33,299 bases of DNA from Comamonadaceae bacterium (GTDB lineage Bacteria; Pseudomonadota; Gammaproteobacteria; Burkholderiales; Burkholderiaceae_C). Position numbers and translations under genes: made by a program. Every line of letters starts with the position of its first letter. Position 1 is the stretch's first letter. The stretch covers positions 1-33,299 of the forward strand of contig JAIXWZ010000127.1 in the NCBI GenBank assembly GCA_027491035.1, given 5' to 3'. Positions 8,011 to 17,267 of the stretch are shown piece after piece. Below the pieces are notes generated by a model that saw only the letters and a list, made by a program, of their open reading frames with translations, was not told the DNA's origin and searched no databases.

Positions 8011-8460
8011 TTAACGCGGAATCGGTCGGGGCCGGCCCTGCTCGTCGATGGCCACATAGGTCAGGTTGGCCTCGGTGACCTTGAGGTACTGGCCTTGCGC
8101 GTCGTAGCGCTCGGCAAACACCTCGACCTGTACCGTGATCGAGGTGCGGCCGATGCGCTGCACGCTCGCGAAAAACGACAGGATGTCGCCCACCCGCACC
8201 GGGTGCTTGAAAATGAACTGATTGACGGCCACCGTGGCCATGCGCCCTTTGACATGGCGCGCCGGCAGCACCGAGCCGGCCAGGTCGACCTGGGCCATGA
8301 CCCAGCCGCCAAAGATGTCGCCGTTGGCGTTGACGTCGGCCGGCAGGGGGATGACCTTCATCACCAGCTCGCCCTGGCTGGGCGCAGCAAAAGGCGTGAG
8401 CGCCGCGCCGGTCGCGGCGCCGGTGGCGCCACCGGGGTCGATCGGCTGGGCTGAAGACAT
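8011..8460 (-). CDS. YciA-type acyl-CoA thioesterase
   Basis: Predicted 149-residue hotdog-fold thioesterase that hydrolyses acyl-CoA esters in the cytoplasm. The signature NANGDIFGGWVMAQVD contains the catalytic Asp of the YciA group, followed by VNQFIFKHPVRVGDILSF and the closing VTEANLTYVAID strand. The start at 8460 (MSSAQPIDPGG) was preferred to the longer frame because AAGGA lies eight bases upstream on the minus strand. The first 30 residues are Ala/Gly-rich and not part of the fold. It is divergent from the ABC transporter gene; the two starts are 77 bp apart. Confidence 0.92.
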   Translation of the reverse strand: MSSAQPIDPGGATGAATGAALTPFAAPSQGELVMKVIPLPADVNANGDIFGGWVMAQVDLAGSVLPARHVKGRMATVAVNQFIFKHPVRVGDILSFFASVQRIGRTSITVQVEVFAERYDAQGQYLKVTEANLTYVAIDEQGRPRPIPR

Positions 8461-8537
8461 GGGCACAATCCTTGGATTTGGCGGGTCGGCGGCAGCAAGC
8501 GCTTGCGCCGCCATCATTGTCTGTCAAGGTTGCCTGC

Positions 8538-10424
8538 ATGCGTCACCGATCTGCTTCAGTCCAAGAGTCACCCCCGCCTGTGGCGGCCAGCCCGGCGCCG
8601 CGCTCCGACTGGGCCACCTTGCGCCGTCTGCTGCCCTACCTGTGGCAGTACAAGTGGCGGGTGATGGCGGCGCTGGGCTTCATGATCGGCGCCAAGCTGG
8701 CCAATGTGGGCGTGCCGGTGCTGCTTAAAGAGCTGGTCGACACCATGAACCCGGCCACGCGTGAGGCCGCGGCCCTGCTGGTCGTGCCTCTGGGCTTGCT
8801 TGCAGCCTATGGCCTGCTGCGCCTGTCGACCTCCTTGTTCACCGAGCTGCGCGAGCTCATCTTCTCCAAGGCCACCGAGGGCGCGGCGCGCCGCATCTCG
8901 CTGGAGGTGTTCAACCACCTGCATGCGCTGAGCCTGCGCTTTCACCTCGAGCGCCAGACCGGCGGCATGACGCGCGATATCGAGCGCGGCACGCGGGCGG
9001 TGCATTCGCTCATTTCGTATTCGCTCTACAGCATCGTGCCCACCCTCATCGAGGTGGTGCTGGTGCTGACCTTGCTGGCGGTCAAGTTCGACGTGTGGTT
9101 TGCCGGCATCACGCTGATCGCCTTGGTGCTCTACATCGCCTTTACCGTCACCGTGACCGAATGGCGAACCCAGTTTCGCCGGCAAATGAACGAGCTCGAT
9201 TCGTCGGCGCACAGCCGGGCCATCGACTCCCTGCTCAACTACGAGACGGTCAAGTACTTCAACAACGAGGCTTTTGAGGCGCGCCGCTACGACGAGAGCC
9301 TGGAGCGTTACCGGCGCGCGGCCATTAAGAGCCAGGCCACGCTGAGCCTGCTCAACACCGGCCAGCAGCTCATCATTGCGCTGGCCCTGGTGGCCATGCT
9401 CTGGCGCGCCACGCAGGGCGTGATCGAGGGGCGCATGACGCTGGGCGATCTGGTCATGGTCAATGCCTTCATGATCCAGCTCTACATTCCCCTGGGCTTT
9501 CTGGGCGTCATCTACCGCGAGATCAAGCAGAGCCTGACCGATCTCGACAAGATGTTTCGCCTGCTCGAGAAAGAGCGCGAGGTGGCGGATCAGCCTGGCG
9601 CGGTTGACCTGCGCTTGCCCGCCGGCCAGGTCGACGTGCGTTTTGAGAACGTGGACTTTGGCTACGACCGCGACCGCTCCATTTTGCAGGCGGTCAGTTT
9701 CGAGATCCCCGCCGGCAAGACGGTGGCGGTGGTCGGCTCGTCCGGGGCCGGCAAGTCCACCCTGGCGCGGCTGCTCTACCGCTTCTATGACGTCAGCAAC
9801 CGCGAGGGCGGCGGGCGCGTGCTCATTGCCGGGCAGGACATTGCCCGCGTCACCCAATCGAGTGTGCGCCAGGCCATCGGCATCGTGCCGCAGGACACAG
9901 TGCTTTTTAACGACACGGTGGCCTACAACATCGCCTACGGCCGCCCTGGAGCCAGCAGCGCCGAGGTGCAAGAGGCCGCCCGCGCAGCGCGCATCCACGA
10001 CTTCATCGTCAGCACGCCCAAGGGCTATGACACCATGGTCGGCGAGCGCGGCCTCAAACTCTCGGGCGGTGAAAAGCAGCGTGTGGCCATTGCCCGCACC
10101 CTGCTCAAGAACCCGCCGGTGCTCATTTTTGACGAGGCCACCTCGGCCCTGGACTCGAGCAACGAGCGCGCGATTCAGGCCGAGCTGCGCAACGCCGCGC
10201 ACAACAAGACCACCCTGGTGATTGCCCACCGGCTCTCGACCGTGGTCGATGCGCACCAGATTTTGGTGATGGAGGCCGGCCAGATCATCGAGCGCGGCAC
10301 CCATGCCCAGCTGCTGGCGCTGCAGGGTCGCTATGCGCAGATGTGGGCCTTGCAGCAAGAAAGCGGTGAGCAGACCGACGCCGCAGCGCCGCTGCCTGGC
10401 GCGGTCGCGCCGGCGGCCAGCTAG
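8538..10424 (+). CDS. ABC exporter, Atm1/HMT1 (ABCB7-like) type
   Basis: Predicted 628-residue half-transporter with fused membrane and ATPase domains. Transmembrane helices occupy about residues 38-340, with the conserved stretch NYETVKYFNNEAFEARRYDE typical of the mitochondrial Atm1/bacterial NaAtm1 group. The nucleotide-binding domain has Walker A GSSGAGKST (about 398-407), signature LSGGEKQRVAIA (about 507), Walker B VLIFDEATSALD (about 527) and switch His in IAHRLST. Members export glutathione-related compounds, including metal or sulfur conjugates; the substrate here is inferred only from family. The ATG at 8538 was chosen for its AAGGT ribosome binding site seven bases upstream. It precedes the LysR gene by 46 bp. 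Confidence 0.93.
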   Translation: MRHRSASVQESPPPVAASPAPRSDWATLRRLLPYLWQYKWRVMAALGFMIGAKLANVGVPVLLKELVDTMNPATREAAALLVVPLGLLAAYGLLRLSTSLFTELRELIFSKATEGAARRISLEVFNHLHALSLRFHLERQTGGMTRDIERGTRAVHSLISYSLYSIVPTLIEVVLVLTLLAVKFDVWFAGITLIALVLYIAFTVTVTEWRTQFRRQMNELDSSAHSRAIDSLLNYETVKYFNNEAFEARRYDESLERYRRAAIKSQATLSLLNTGQQLIIALALVAMLWRATQGVIEGRMTLGDLVMVNAFMIQLYIPLGFLGVIYREIKQSLTDLDKMFRLLEKEREVADQPGAVDLRLPAGQVDVRFENVDFGYDRDRSILQAVSFEIPAGKTVAVVGSSGAGKSTLARLLYRFYDVSNREGGGRVLIAGQDIARVTQSSVRQAIGIVPQDTVLFNDTVAYNIAYGRPGASSAEVQEAARAARIHDFIVSTPKGYDTMVGERGLKLSGGEKQRVAIARTLLKNPPVLIFDEATSALDSSNERAIQAELRNAAHNKTTLVIAHRLSTVVDAHQILVMEAGQIIERGTHAQLLALQGRYAQMWALQQESGEQTDAAAPLPGAVAPAAS

Positions 10425-10470
10425 CCTCATACAGCAGCTAGGCAGCAGCTGGCTGTCATAATTTTCAGCC

Positions 10471-11418
10471 ATGGAAACCAAGTGGCTTGAAGATTTCGTC
10501 AGCCTGGCCGAGACCCGAAGCTTCAGCCGCTCGGCGCAGTTGCGCCATGTCACGCAGCCCGCTTTTTCGCGGCGCATCCAGGCCCTCGAGGCCTGGGCCG
10601 GTACCGATCTGGTCGATCGCAGCTCCTACCCCACGCGGTTGACCGCGGCCGGCCAGACCTTGTACGCGCAGGCCCTGGAGATGCTGCAAGGCTTGCAAAA
10701 CACCCGCGCCATGCTGCGCGGCCACATGGCCGGCGGCCAGGACATGATCGAGTTTGCGGTGCCGCACACCCTGGCCTTTGCGTTTTTTCCGGCCTGGGTC
10801 AACGATTTGCGCGCCTCCTTTGGCCCCATCAAGAGCCGGCTGATTGCGCTCAATGTCCACGATGCGGTGCTCAGGCTGGTCGAGGGCGGCTGCGACCTGC
10901 TCATCGCCTACCACCATGAGGCCCAGCCGATCCAGCTGGAGTCGCAGCGCTACGAGATGATCGAGCTAGGCAGCGAGCTGCTGCTGCCCTGCGTGGCTGC
11001 AGCCCCTGACGGCAGCGCGCTTTGGACCCTGCCCGGGCGGCCCGGTGCGCCGGTGCCCTACCTGGGCTATGCCGCCGGGGCCTACCTCGGCCGCATGGTC
11101 GAGCACCTGCTGCTGCAGACCAAGACCGCGGTGCATTTGGACAAGGTCTACGAGACCGACATGGCCGAAGGGCTCAAGGCCATGGCCATTGCCGGCCATG
11201 GCCTGGCCTTCCTGCCGCAAAGCGCGGTCACCAAGGAGCTTGCGGCCGGTCAGCTGATCAACCTGGGCGGCGCCCTGTCGGTGGCCTTGCAGGTGCGCCT
11301 GTACCGCGCCCGGCCCTCCATCAAGGGACCGGCCAAGGCCGCGGCGCAGGCCCTGTGGCATTTTTTGCAGGCGCGCCACGGCGGTGCGGCCGCGGGGGCT
11401 GAGACAATCGGGCCATGA
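10471..11418 (+). CDS. LysR-family regulator, HypT (YjiE)-like
   Basis: Predicted 315-residue transcriptional regulator. The winged helix-turn-helix occupies residues 1-60 ([23 protein letters not shown] ... [12 protein letters not shown]); the opening METKWL and QPAFSRRI resemble E. coli HypT, a hypochlorite-responsive LysR protein. The effector-binding domain spans about 90-300. The Met residues that sense oxidant in HypT cannot be matched reliably by eye, so a role in oxidative stress is only a suggestion. Its stop overlaps the pyrC start in an ATGA, which implies translational coupling between a regulator and a pyrimidine biosynthesis gene. Confidence 0.9.
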   Translation: METKWLEDFVSLAETRSFSRSAQLRHVTQPAFSRRIQALEAWAGTDLVDRSSYPTRLTAAGQTLYAQALEMLQGLQNTRAMLRGHMAGGQDMIEFAVPHTLAFAFFPAWVNDLRASFGPIKSRLIALNVHDAVLRLVEGGCDLLIAYHHEAQPIQLESQRYEMIELGSELLLPCVAAAPDGSALWTLPGRPGAPVPYLGYAAGAYLGRMVEHLLLQTKTAVHLDKVYETDMAEGLKAMAIAGHGLAFLPQSAVTKELAAGQLINLGGALSVALQVRLYRARPSIKGPAKAAAQALWHFLQARHGGAAAGAETIGP

Positions 11419-12443
11419 ACACGATCACGCTCACCCGCCCTGATGACTGGCACCTGCACGTTCGCGATGGCGATGTGCTGGCCACCGTGGTGCCGCACAC
11501 GGCCCGCCAGTTTGGCCGCGCCATCATCATGCCCAACCTCAAGCCGCCGGTGACCACGGCCGCGCAGGCGCTGGCCTACCGCGAACGCATCTTGGCGGCC
11601 GTGCCGCAGGGCTTGAGTTTCGAGCCGCTGATGACGCTGTACCTGACCGACAATCTGGCGCCCGAGGAGATCGTGCGCGCCAAGGCGGCTGGCGTGGTGG
11701 CGGCCAAGCTGTATCCGGCCGGTGCCACCACCAACAGCGACGCCGGTGTGACCGATCTCAAAAACATCTACCCGGTCCTCGAGGCGATGCAGCGCGTGGG
11801 CATGCTGCTGCTGGTGCACGGCGAGGTCACCAGCGCCGACATCGACCTGTTTGACCGCGAGGCGGTGTTTATCGACCGGCACTTGATCCCGCTGCGCCGC
11901 GACTTTCCGGGCCTCAAGGTCGTGTTTGAGCACATCACCACGTCGGAGGCGGCCCAGTACGTGAGCGAGGCCGGCGAGGGGCTTGGCGCCACCATCACCG
12001 CCCATCACCTGCTCTACAACCGCAACGCCATCTTCACCGGCGGCATCCGGCCCCACTACTACTGCCTGCCGGTGCTCAAGCGCGAGACCCACCGGCTGGC
12101 CCTGGTGCAGGCGGCCACCAGCGGCAACCGGCGTTTTTTTCTGGGCACAGACAGCGCGCCCCATCCGGCGCACCTCAAGGAGCACGCCACGGGCTGCGCC
12201 GGTTGCTACACCGCCCACGCCGCACTCGAGCTCTACGCCGAGGCTTTTGAGCAGGCCGGTGCCCTGCACCGGCTGGAGGCCTTCGCCAGCTTCAACGGCG
12301 CCGATTTTTATGGCCTGCCGCGCAACAGCGGCACCGTCACCCTCTCGCGCGAGAGTTGGACCCCGCCCGAGCGCTACCCGTTTGGCGCGGCCGATCTCAA
12401 GCCGCTGCGCGCTGGCGAAGCCCTGCCCTGGCGACAAGTTTGA
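11415..12443 (+). CDS. pyrC: Dihydroorotase, class II
   Basis: Predicted 342-residue zinc amidohydrolase converting carbamoyl-aspartate to dihydroorotate in pyrimidine synthesis. The metal-binding His pair is in [11 protein letters not shown] (H13, H15). The carbamylated bridging Lys is K98 in [14 protein letters not shown]. Further metal and substrate residues lie in [19 protein letters not shown] and FLGTDSAPH. Length and motifs match the E. coli PyrC type. It overlaps the LysR gene by 4 bp and is followed after 2 bp by the DUF3025 gene, so the three are likely one operon. Confidence 0.97.
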   Translation: MNTITLTRPDDWHLHVRDGDVLATVVPHTARQFGRAIIMPNLKPPVTTAAQALAYRERILAAVPQGLSFEPLMTLYLTDNLAPEEIVRAKAAGVVAAKLYPAGATTNSDAGVTDLKNIYPVLEAMQRVGMLLLVHGEVTSADIDLFDREAVFIDRHLIPLRRDFPGLKVVFEHITTSEAAQYVSEAGEGLGATITAHHLLYNRNAIFTGGIRPHYYCLPVLKRETHRLALVQAATSGNRRFFLGTDSAPHPAHLKEHATGCAGCYTAHAALELYAEAFEQAGALHRLEAFASFNGADFYGLPRNSGTVTLSRESWTPPERYPFGAADLKPLRAGEALPWRQV

Positions 12444-12445
12444 GC

Positions 12446-13222
12446 ATGGCTGCGGCCTGGGCGGCCCTGCGCTGGGACTGGCCCTGGATGGCGCCTTACG
12501 CCCCCTATGCTCAGGCCGCCGCGGCCGGCTTGCAAAGCGGCCTGAGCGTGGCGCAGGTGCTCAATCAACTCGGTGGCGCTCAGGCCCCCGTGCGGTTTGT
12601 GCCCGAGAGCCAGTTGCCCGCCGGGCAGGCCTATGAGGCCTATATCGCCGAGCAGCAGCAATGCCCGACGCGCGACAACCTGCACGACCTGTTCAATGGG
12701 CTGACCTGGCTGGCTTTGCCGCGCACCAAGGCGCGGCTCAACGTCTTGCAAGCGGGCGAGATCGCGCGCGCCGGGGTGGGCGATCGCCGCGGTCCGCTGC
12801 GCGATGCCTTGACCCTGTTTGATGAGAACGGCGCCCTCTTGCAAGCGCCGCCCGCGCTGTGGCAGGCCCTGGAGGAGCGCGACTGGCAGCGCCTGTTTGT
12901 CGACCTGCGCGGCCTGTGGGCGCAGGCCCGGCTCGTGCTTTTTGGGCACGCCTTGCAAGAAAAACTGCAGCAACCGCGCAAGGCCATCACCGCCCATGTT
13001 TACCGGCCCCAGCGCCCCCTCGACTTAACACGGCCTCAATGGGACGAGGCGCTGGCGGCTGACCTGAACGCCGGTCATCTGGCCGAAAAACCCTACTGTC
13101 CGCTGCCGATTTTGGGGGTTCCGGGCTGGCATTTGCCCAACGAGAACGTTTCTTTCTATGATGATGCACAAGTCTTTCGGCCACCCGCGACCGGTCGGAA
13201 GAGCGGGGCACTTGATAACTAG
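12446..13222 (+). CDS. DUF3025-family protein
   Basis: Predicted 258-residue protein of unknown function that looks like the DUF3025 family of beta-proteobacteria. Recognisable parts are YIAEQQQCPTRDNLHDLFNGLTWLALPRTKARLN and the C-terminal EKPYCPLPILGVPGWHLPNEN, both with conserved His, Asn and Pro residues. No signal peptide is evident after the Ala/Trp-rich start. The ATG at 12446 follows the pyrC stop by two bases, which supports this start and co-transcription with pyrC. I cannot state a biochemical role. Confidence 0.85.
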   Translation: MAAAWAALRWDWPWMAPYAPYAQAAAAGLQSGLSVAQVLNQLGGAQAPVRFVPESQLPAGQAYEAYIAEQQQCPTRDNLHDLFNGLTWLALPRTKARLNVLQAGEIARAGVGDRRGPLRDALTLFDENGALLQAPPALWQALEERDWQRLFVDLRGLWAQARLVLFGHALQEKLQQPRKAITAHVYRPQRPLDLTRPQWDEALAADLNAGHLAEKPYCPLPILGVPGWHLPNENVSFYDDAQVFRPPATGRKSGALDN

Positions 13223-13324
13223 CACAACGCCCTCAACTGCGGGACCATCCGAACGGCCCGGCACCTTGCTGGCCCGTCGGGCTGTCAACCTCGCCGTCTC
13301 GGCGGCCATGGAGTTTTGAACCGT

Positions 13325-14200
13325 ATGAAAAGAATTTTGCTCTTCGTGATGACCAATCTGGCAGTGGTGCTGGTGCTGGGCGTCGTGGCCAGTGTGCTGG
13401 GCGTCAACCGCTTTCTCACCGCCAACGGCCTGGACCTGGGCGCGCTGCTGGGCTTTGCGCTCATCATGGGCTTTGGCGGCGCTTTCATCTCGCTGCTGAT
13501 CAGCAAGCCCGTGGCCAAGTGGAGCTCGGGCGTGCAGCTGATCACCGAGCCGCGCAATGCCGACGAGGCCTGGATCGTCGACACCGTGCGCCGCCTGTCC
13601 GAGAAAGCGGGCATCGGCATGCCCGAGGTGGGTATTTTTCAAGGCGAGCCCAACGCCTTTGCCACGGGTGCCTTCAAGAACAATGCGCTGGTGGCCGTCT
13701 CTACCGGTTTGCTGCAGGGCATGACCCGCGACGAGGTGGAGGCCGTGCTCGGCCACGAGGTGGCCCACATTGCCAACGGCGACATGGTCACCATGGCCCT
13801 GATCCAGGGCGTGATGAACACCTTCGTGGTGTTCCTCAGCCGCATCGTCGGCTATGCGGTCGACAGCTTCCTGCGCAAGGGCGACCAGGAAAGCTCAGGT
13901 CCCGGCATCGGCTACTACGTCACCACCATCGTGCTCGACATCATCTTGGGTTTTCTGGCGGCCATCATCGTGGCCTGGTTCTCGCGTCAGCGCGAGTTCC
14001 GCGCCGACTCCGGTGCAGCCCAGCTGCTGGGCCGCAAGCAGCCCATGATCAACGCCCTGGCCCGCCTGGGCGGCATGGTGCCCGGCGAGCTGCCCAAGTC
14101 GGTGGCGGCCATGGGCATTGCCGGCGGCATCGGCCAGCTCTTTAGCACCCACCCGCCGATTGAAGAGCGCATCGCCGCGCTGCAGAACGCACAGGGCTGA
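13325..14200 (+). CDS. htpX: Membrane zinc metalloprotease HtpX
   Basis: Predicted 291-residue M48 protease of the inner membrane, involved in quality control of membrane proteins. Two N-terminal membrane segments (about 4-25 and 37-58) precede the zinc motif HEVAH at 144-148. Two further hydrophobic segments follow (about 155-180 and 195-215), then [11 protein letters not shown] with the third zinc ligand Glu. An in-frame TTG at 13316 is too close to the GGAG at 13310-13313, so the ATG at 13325 is preferred. The gene is closed by a strong terminator at 14233-14257. Confidence 0.96.
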   Translation: MKRILLFVMTNLAVVLVLGVVASVLGVNRFLTANGLDLGALLGFALIMGFGGAFISLLISKPVAKWSSGVQLITEPRNADEAWIVDTVRRLSEKAGIGMPEVGIFQGEPNAFATGAFKNNALVAVSTGLLQGMTRDEVEAVLGHEVAHIANGDMVTMALIQGVMNTFVVFLSRIVGYAVDSFLRKGDQESSGPGIGYYVTTIVLDIILGFLAAIIVAWFSRQREFRADSGAAQLLGRKQPMINALARLGGMVPGELPKSVAAMGIAGGIGQLFSTHPPIEERIAALQNAQG

Positions 14201-14232
14201 GTCCTTTGTGGGGGCCTGGCCCCCCACGCCGC

Positions 14233-14257
14233 AAAGCCGCCTTCGGGCGGCTTTTTT
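14233..14257 (+). terminator. Intrinsic terminator after htpX
   Basis: AAAGCCGCC, loop TTCG, GGCGGCTTT and then further T residues form a 9-bp stem with a stable tetraloop and a T-run. It lies 33 bp after the htpX stop. Confidence 0.92.
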
Positions 14258-14574
14258 CGTCAAGCGCCCAGCATGGGCGCACACCGGCTGGTGCAGTCCC
14301 CCCTGCGAGCCTGTCGCCTTGAACCCATCGCTGCGTCAGCCTGAGACGGCGATTGATCATCGCAATGGCACGTGTCTGCTCATGGGTGGTAGCAAGTCTT
14401 CGTCGCCAATGGCTTTTGGACTGTTTTTGTGACTTACCACTCTGGTGAGCGTGACACGCCTGTCAAGCACATTGGCTTGCTGGTCTTTGCAGGGGGCGTC
14501 CTGCGGCCCCCTCGCGACTCACCATCGTGCGTCTTAGCTGCACGCTTGGGTGCGGCCAACTGCCTGATCTAGGT
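14258..14574. other. Gene-free stretch between htpX and the sugar-acid block
   Basis: I see no gene here. It contains small inverted repeats at 14433-14449 (CTTACCA-CTC-TGGTGAG, one mismatch), 14452-14465 (TGACA-CGCC-TGTCA) and 14491-14512 (AGGGGGC-N8-GCCCCCT). The last could weakly terminate the minus-strand transcript ending at 14575 but has no T-run. This stretch marks the left composition change. Confidence 0.5.
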
Positions 14575-15564
14575 TCAGTCGACCTTGATGTTGGCCTCTT
14601 GCACAAGACGGGTGTAATGGATGGTTTCCGCGCGCAGGAACTGCGCGAATTCAGCCGTCGTGTTGCCCACTGGGTCTGCGCCCAGTGTGGCAAAGCGTTC
14701 TTTTACATCAGCGTCACGGACAAACTTGGCGATCTCTGCTTGCAGTCTGGCGACGACGGCCGTGGGCGTTCCAGCGGGCACCATCAGTCCGTTCCAGCTG
14801 TCAGCCTCGAAGCCCGGGATTGCCTCAGCCACGGCAGGAAGCTCGGGCGCAAGCGGGCTGCGCTGGGGGCTGGCCACGCCAAGTCCAATGAGCCGGCCCG
14901 AGCGGATGTTCGGCAGTGCCGTTACGGCGGTGTCGAACATGACATCTACGTTGCCGCCCATCAGCGCCTGCAAGGCAGGTGCACTGCCGTTGAAGGGCAC
15001 ATGCAGTACATCGACCCCTGCCTTGAGCTTTAGCTGCTCGACGGCCAGCCCGCCGCTGGTGACCACGCCGAAGGAGGCGAAGTTGATCTTTCCAGGGCTG
15101 GCCTTGGCCTTCTGAATCAGCTCGGCGGAGTTGCGCACGCCTAACTTGGGATGGGCGACCAGGAACAACGGGTACTTGGCCACCATGCTGACCGGCACCA
15201 AGTCTTTGTCGGGGGCATAGCTTATCTTGCCAGCTAAGGTGGAAGGTGCCAGCGTGATGGCCGTTGGCGATGCCAGCAGCAGTGTGTAACCGTCGGGTGA
15301 GGCGCGCGCCGTGAGTGACGCCGCCAGCGTGCCGGCGGCACCGGGGCGGTTCTCTACTACGACGGGAACCCCCAGACCCTGCGAGAGCTTTGTTGCGATG
15401 ATTCGCGCCATCACGTCGGACGCGCCGCCTGCGGGGAAGCCGACCATGATCTTGATTGGTTGACCAGCTGGCCAGGGTGACTGTGCGAAAGCCGAAGGTG
15501 CCAAGACGGTGGCGCCGGCCGCGATGCCCAGGGCCAGGCCAGCCCTGCGGGAAAGATCTACCAT
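14575..15564 (-). CDS. Bug/TctC-family tripartite tricarboxylate-type solute-binding protein
   Basis: Predicted 329-residue periplasmic binding protein. The signal peptide runs to about residue 28 (cleavage after AFA), starting MVDLSRRAGLALG; the SRR pair resembles a twin-arginine signal but the core is also a plausible Sec signal. Bug-family motifs are IKIMVGFPAGGASDVMAR, VVENRPGAAGTLAA and SPDGYTLLLAS. It should bind a carboxylate ligand for a TctAB-type transporter. The start has GGAG eight bases upstream. It lies 17 bp after the RraA-like gene on the same strand, so both are probably one operon divergent from the first IclR gene. No TctAB genes accompany it directly. Confidence 0.92.
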   Translation of the reverse strand: MVDLSRRAGLALGIAAGATVLAPSAFAQSPWPAGQPIKIMVGFPAGGASDVMARIIATKLSQGLGVPVVVENRPGAAGTLAASLTARASPDGYTLLLASPTAITLAPSTLAGKISYAPDKDLVPVSMVAKYPLFLVAHPKLGVRNSAELIQKAKASPGKINFASFGVVTSGGLAVEQLKLKAGVDVLHVPFNGSAPALQALMGGNVDVMFDTAVTALPNIRSGRLIGLGVASPQRSPLAPELPAVAEAIPGFEADSWNGLMVPAGTPTAVVARLQAEIAKFVRDADVKERFATLGADPVGNTTAEFAQFLRAETIHYTRLVQEANIKVD

Positions 15565-15581
15565 TTTGTCGTCTCCTATTT

Positions 15582-16331
15582 TCAGAAGTAGCCGCCTTTG
15601 CGGCTGATCTCGTCGATGCTTTGTCCCTCAGCCACCCAAGAGAAGATGGTTTTCTCATTGGATATCACTTCCTCGGCTCGCTCTAGTACGGCCTCCGCCA
15701 GTTCGCGTGGTACGCAAACGGCTCCATCGGCATCGCCCACAATGACGTCGCCGGGCCTGACGAAGACATCGCCGATCTGCACAGGCAGCTGGTAGTGCGT
15801 GATCAGACAGCGTCCTAGGCTGCCGTTCGGACTGCGGTAGCGGTAGAAGACCGGGAAGTCCTTTTCTAGGATCTGCGCCGTGTCGCGGATGCCGCCGTCC
15901 ACCAGGGCGCCGCGCACCCCCTTGGCCACGACCGTTGCAGTCATCACACCGCCCCAAAGCGTTGCGCGTTCGTCGCCCGAGGTGTCCCATACAACAAACG
16001 CTTGAGCGTGCAGCTCGTCGAGCATTTGCGCCCGGAAGGTGAGTTCTCCAGAAAGTCGGGTGTTGGGCGAGCTCTTGACCGTGAAAGCGATGCCCGCCAC
16101 TGTCCGCTCCGGCCGCAAGGCCTGCAGTCGCCCTGGAAAGGCTTGGTCCAGGAGGCCGTGCTCTCGTAGCACGTCACACACAACGGCAGCCTGCAGACGC
16201 TCGTAGCGTTGCAGCAGTTCGGCGGTACTCATTGAGAACTCTGCCTTGGGCAGCGTCTCGCGCAGCTCGATCAGGCGCTCCAGATTCATCATCTGCGCTT
16301 CTTTTTGCAGGCGTCGGATTGGTTCGGTCAT
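15582..16331 (-). CDS. RraA-family protein (HMG/CHA aldolase-like)
   Basis: Predicted 249-residue protein of the RraA/4-hydroxy-4-methyl-2-oxoglutarate aldolase family. The family core includes LWGGVMTATVVAKGVRGALVDGGIRDT, with the Gly pair followed by the Arg-Asp that bind pyruvate enolate and Mg2+, and GDVIVGDADGAVCVPRELAE near the C-terminus. True aldolase members cleave 4-hydroxy-2-oxo acids to pyruvate and another oxo acid or decarboxylate oxaloacetate; other RraA proteins are catalytically inactive RNase E regulators. The motif and the sugar-acid context favour an enzyme. GGAG lies five bases upstream of the ATG. Its N-terminal 40 residues extend beyond the minimal family. Confidence 0.88.
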   Translation of the reverse strand: MTEPIRRLQKEAQMMNLERLIELRETLPKAEFSMSTAELLQRYERLQAAVVCDVLREHGLLDQAFPGRLQALRPERTVAGIAFTVKSSPNTRLSGELTFRAQMLDELHAQAFVVWDTSGDERATLWGGVMTATVVAKGVRGALVDGGIRDTAQILEKDFPVFYRYRSPNGSLGRCLITHYQLPVQIGDVFVRPGDVIVGDADGAVCVPRELAEAVLERAEEVISNEKTIFSWVAEGQSIDEISRKGGYF

Positions 16332-16360
16332 TCGGACTCCACTAGGTACTCGGGGTAATA

Positions 16361-16378
16361 AGTCTCACCATTGAGACT
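16361..16378. promoter_or_regulatory. Palindromic operator between the RraA-like and first IclR genes
   Basis: AGTCTCACCATTGAGACT is a perfect 7-bp inverted repeat with a 4-bp centre, in the 58-bp gap between two divergent genes. Its right arm overlaps a possible -35 (TTGAGA, 16371-16376), which is 17 bp from TTCAAT (16394-16399). The same arms recur upstream of the second IclR gene. It is most likely an IclR-family site controlling both directions. Confidence 0.75.
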
Positions 16379-16389
16379 GCTTTCCGTGT

Positions 16390-17199
16390 ATGGTTCAATA
16401 TCACGAAATGTCCCAATCCAGTCAAGTCACCTCCGCAGCCCGCGCCGCGCCTGGCGTGCATCGAACCTTGGTGCTGTTAAGGATGCTGGGGGACGCTCCC
16501 CTGGGTCTGTCGCCTCAGCATTTGGCTGCCGGCAGCGGCATGCCGCGCGCGAGCTTGTTTCGTTTCCTTAAGGTTCTCTGCGAGCAAGGCTTTGTGCAGG
16601 CAGTAGAGGGGGGTGTTTACCGTCTGGGGCCCGCAGTGGCGCGCCTAGCCCGCAGGGCGCCGCCTGCGGCCGACCTGCTGACCGTGGCACGGCCTGTGAT
16701 GGAGCGTCTGGCTGCCGAGCTCAGGGAGACGGTCAAACTTGTGGTGCGCGACGGCTTGGAGGTTGTCACCTTGGCGGTGGCCGACGCCCAACTCGAAGCT
16801 CGGGTGACCTCAATTGTGGGCACCCGGGTCCCGCTCAACGTTGGTGCCTCGCAGCGGCTGCTGCTCGCGCATGCGCCTGCTGAGGTTCAGCGCCGGGTGC
16901 TGGCCGGACCACTGGAGAAGCGTACGGCACGCACCTTCTGTGAGGCTCGGCTATTGCTTCCCAATCTCCAGCGTTTGCGCATGGGCGAATCGGTGCAGGG
17001 GCATGGCGAGGGTATTGAGGGTGTCGGGGCCGCATCAACGCTTGTTCGCGGCGCGAACGATGCCGTGTTGGGCGCGTTGGCGGCAGTCTACATTCACCCC
17101 GGCAAAGGCACGACACGGTTGCGTGCCATTGCCGATATGGTCGAGCGTGCGGCGCAGGAAATCTCGTCTTGGGAAGTTGTCGCCGAAGAGGTGACCTGA
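16390..17199 (+). CDS. IclR-family transcriptional regulator (first)
   Basis: Predicted 269-residue regulator. A winged helix-turn-helix lies at about residues 20-85 (VHRTLVLLRMLGDAPLGLSPQHLAAGSGMPRASLFRFLKVL), followed by an IclR effector-binding domain (about 95-260), which in this family binds small metabolites such as sugar acids or keto acids. It is divergent from the RraA-like/Bug pair, the typical layout for a regulator acting on its neighbour. A second ATG at 16408 is equally possible: neither has a ribosome binding site, and if the candidate promoter at 16371-16399 is real the shorter form would be nearly leaderless. The start is therefore uncertain by 6 codons. Confidence 0.92.
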   Translation: MVQYHEMSQSSQVTSAARAAPGVHRTLVLLRMLGDAPLGLSPQHLAAGSGMPRASLFRFLKVLCEQGFVQAVEGGVYRLGPAVARLARRAPPAADLLTVARPVMERLAAELRETVKLVVRDGLEVVTLAVADAQLEARVTSIVGTRVPLNVGASQRLLLAHAPAEVQRRVLAGPLEKRTARTFCEARLLLPNLQRLRMGESVQGHGEGIEGVGAASTLVRGANDAVLGALAAVYIHPGKGTTRLRAIADMVERAAQEISSWEVVAEEVT

Positions 17200-17249
17200 C
17201 GGGCTCAGTAGACTGCGGCGCAACCGGAGGGGGCAAGCGGGCAACGAAA

Positions 17250-17267
17250 AGTCTCATATATTGAGAC
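17250..17267. promoter_or_regulatory. Palindromic operator upstream of the second IclR gene
   Basis: AGTCTCATATATTGAGAC carries the arms GTCTCA and TGAGAC with a 5-bp centre. The arms are identical to those at 16361-16378, where the centre is 4 bp. It lies 14 bp upstream of the -35 box of the second IclR promoter. Confidence 0.72.

Noticed and set aside
8568-10577. Long open frame (about 670 codons) on the minus strand
   Set aside because: It is antisense to the ABC exporter gene, whose motifs are complete. High-GC codon bias leaves the opposite strand open; the translation is His/Gln/Arg-rich without a recognisable fold.
11250-12437. Minus-strand open frame of 395 codons
   Set aside because: It is antisense to pyrC, which has all catalytic residues; the translation looks like random GC-rich sequence.
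14491-14512. Hairpin AGGGGGC-N8-GCCCCCT as a terminator
   Set aside because: The stem is plausible, but neither strand has a T-run after it, so I did not list it as a terminator.
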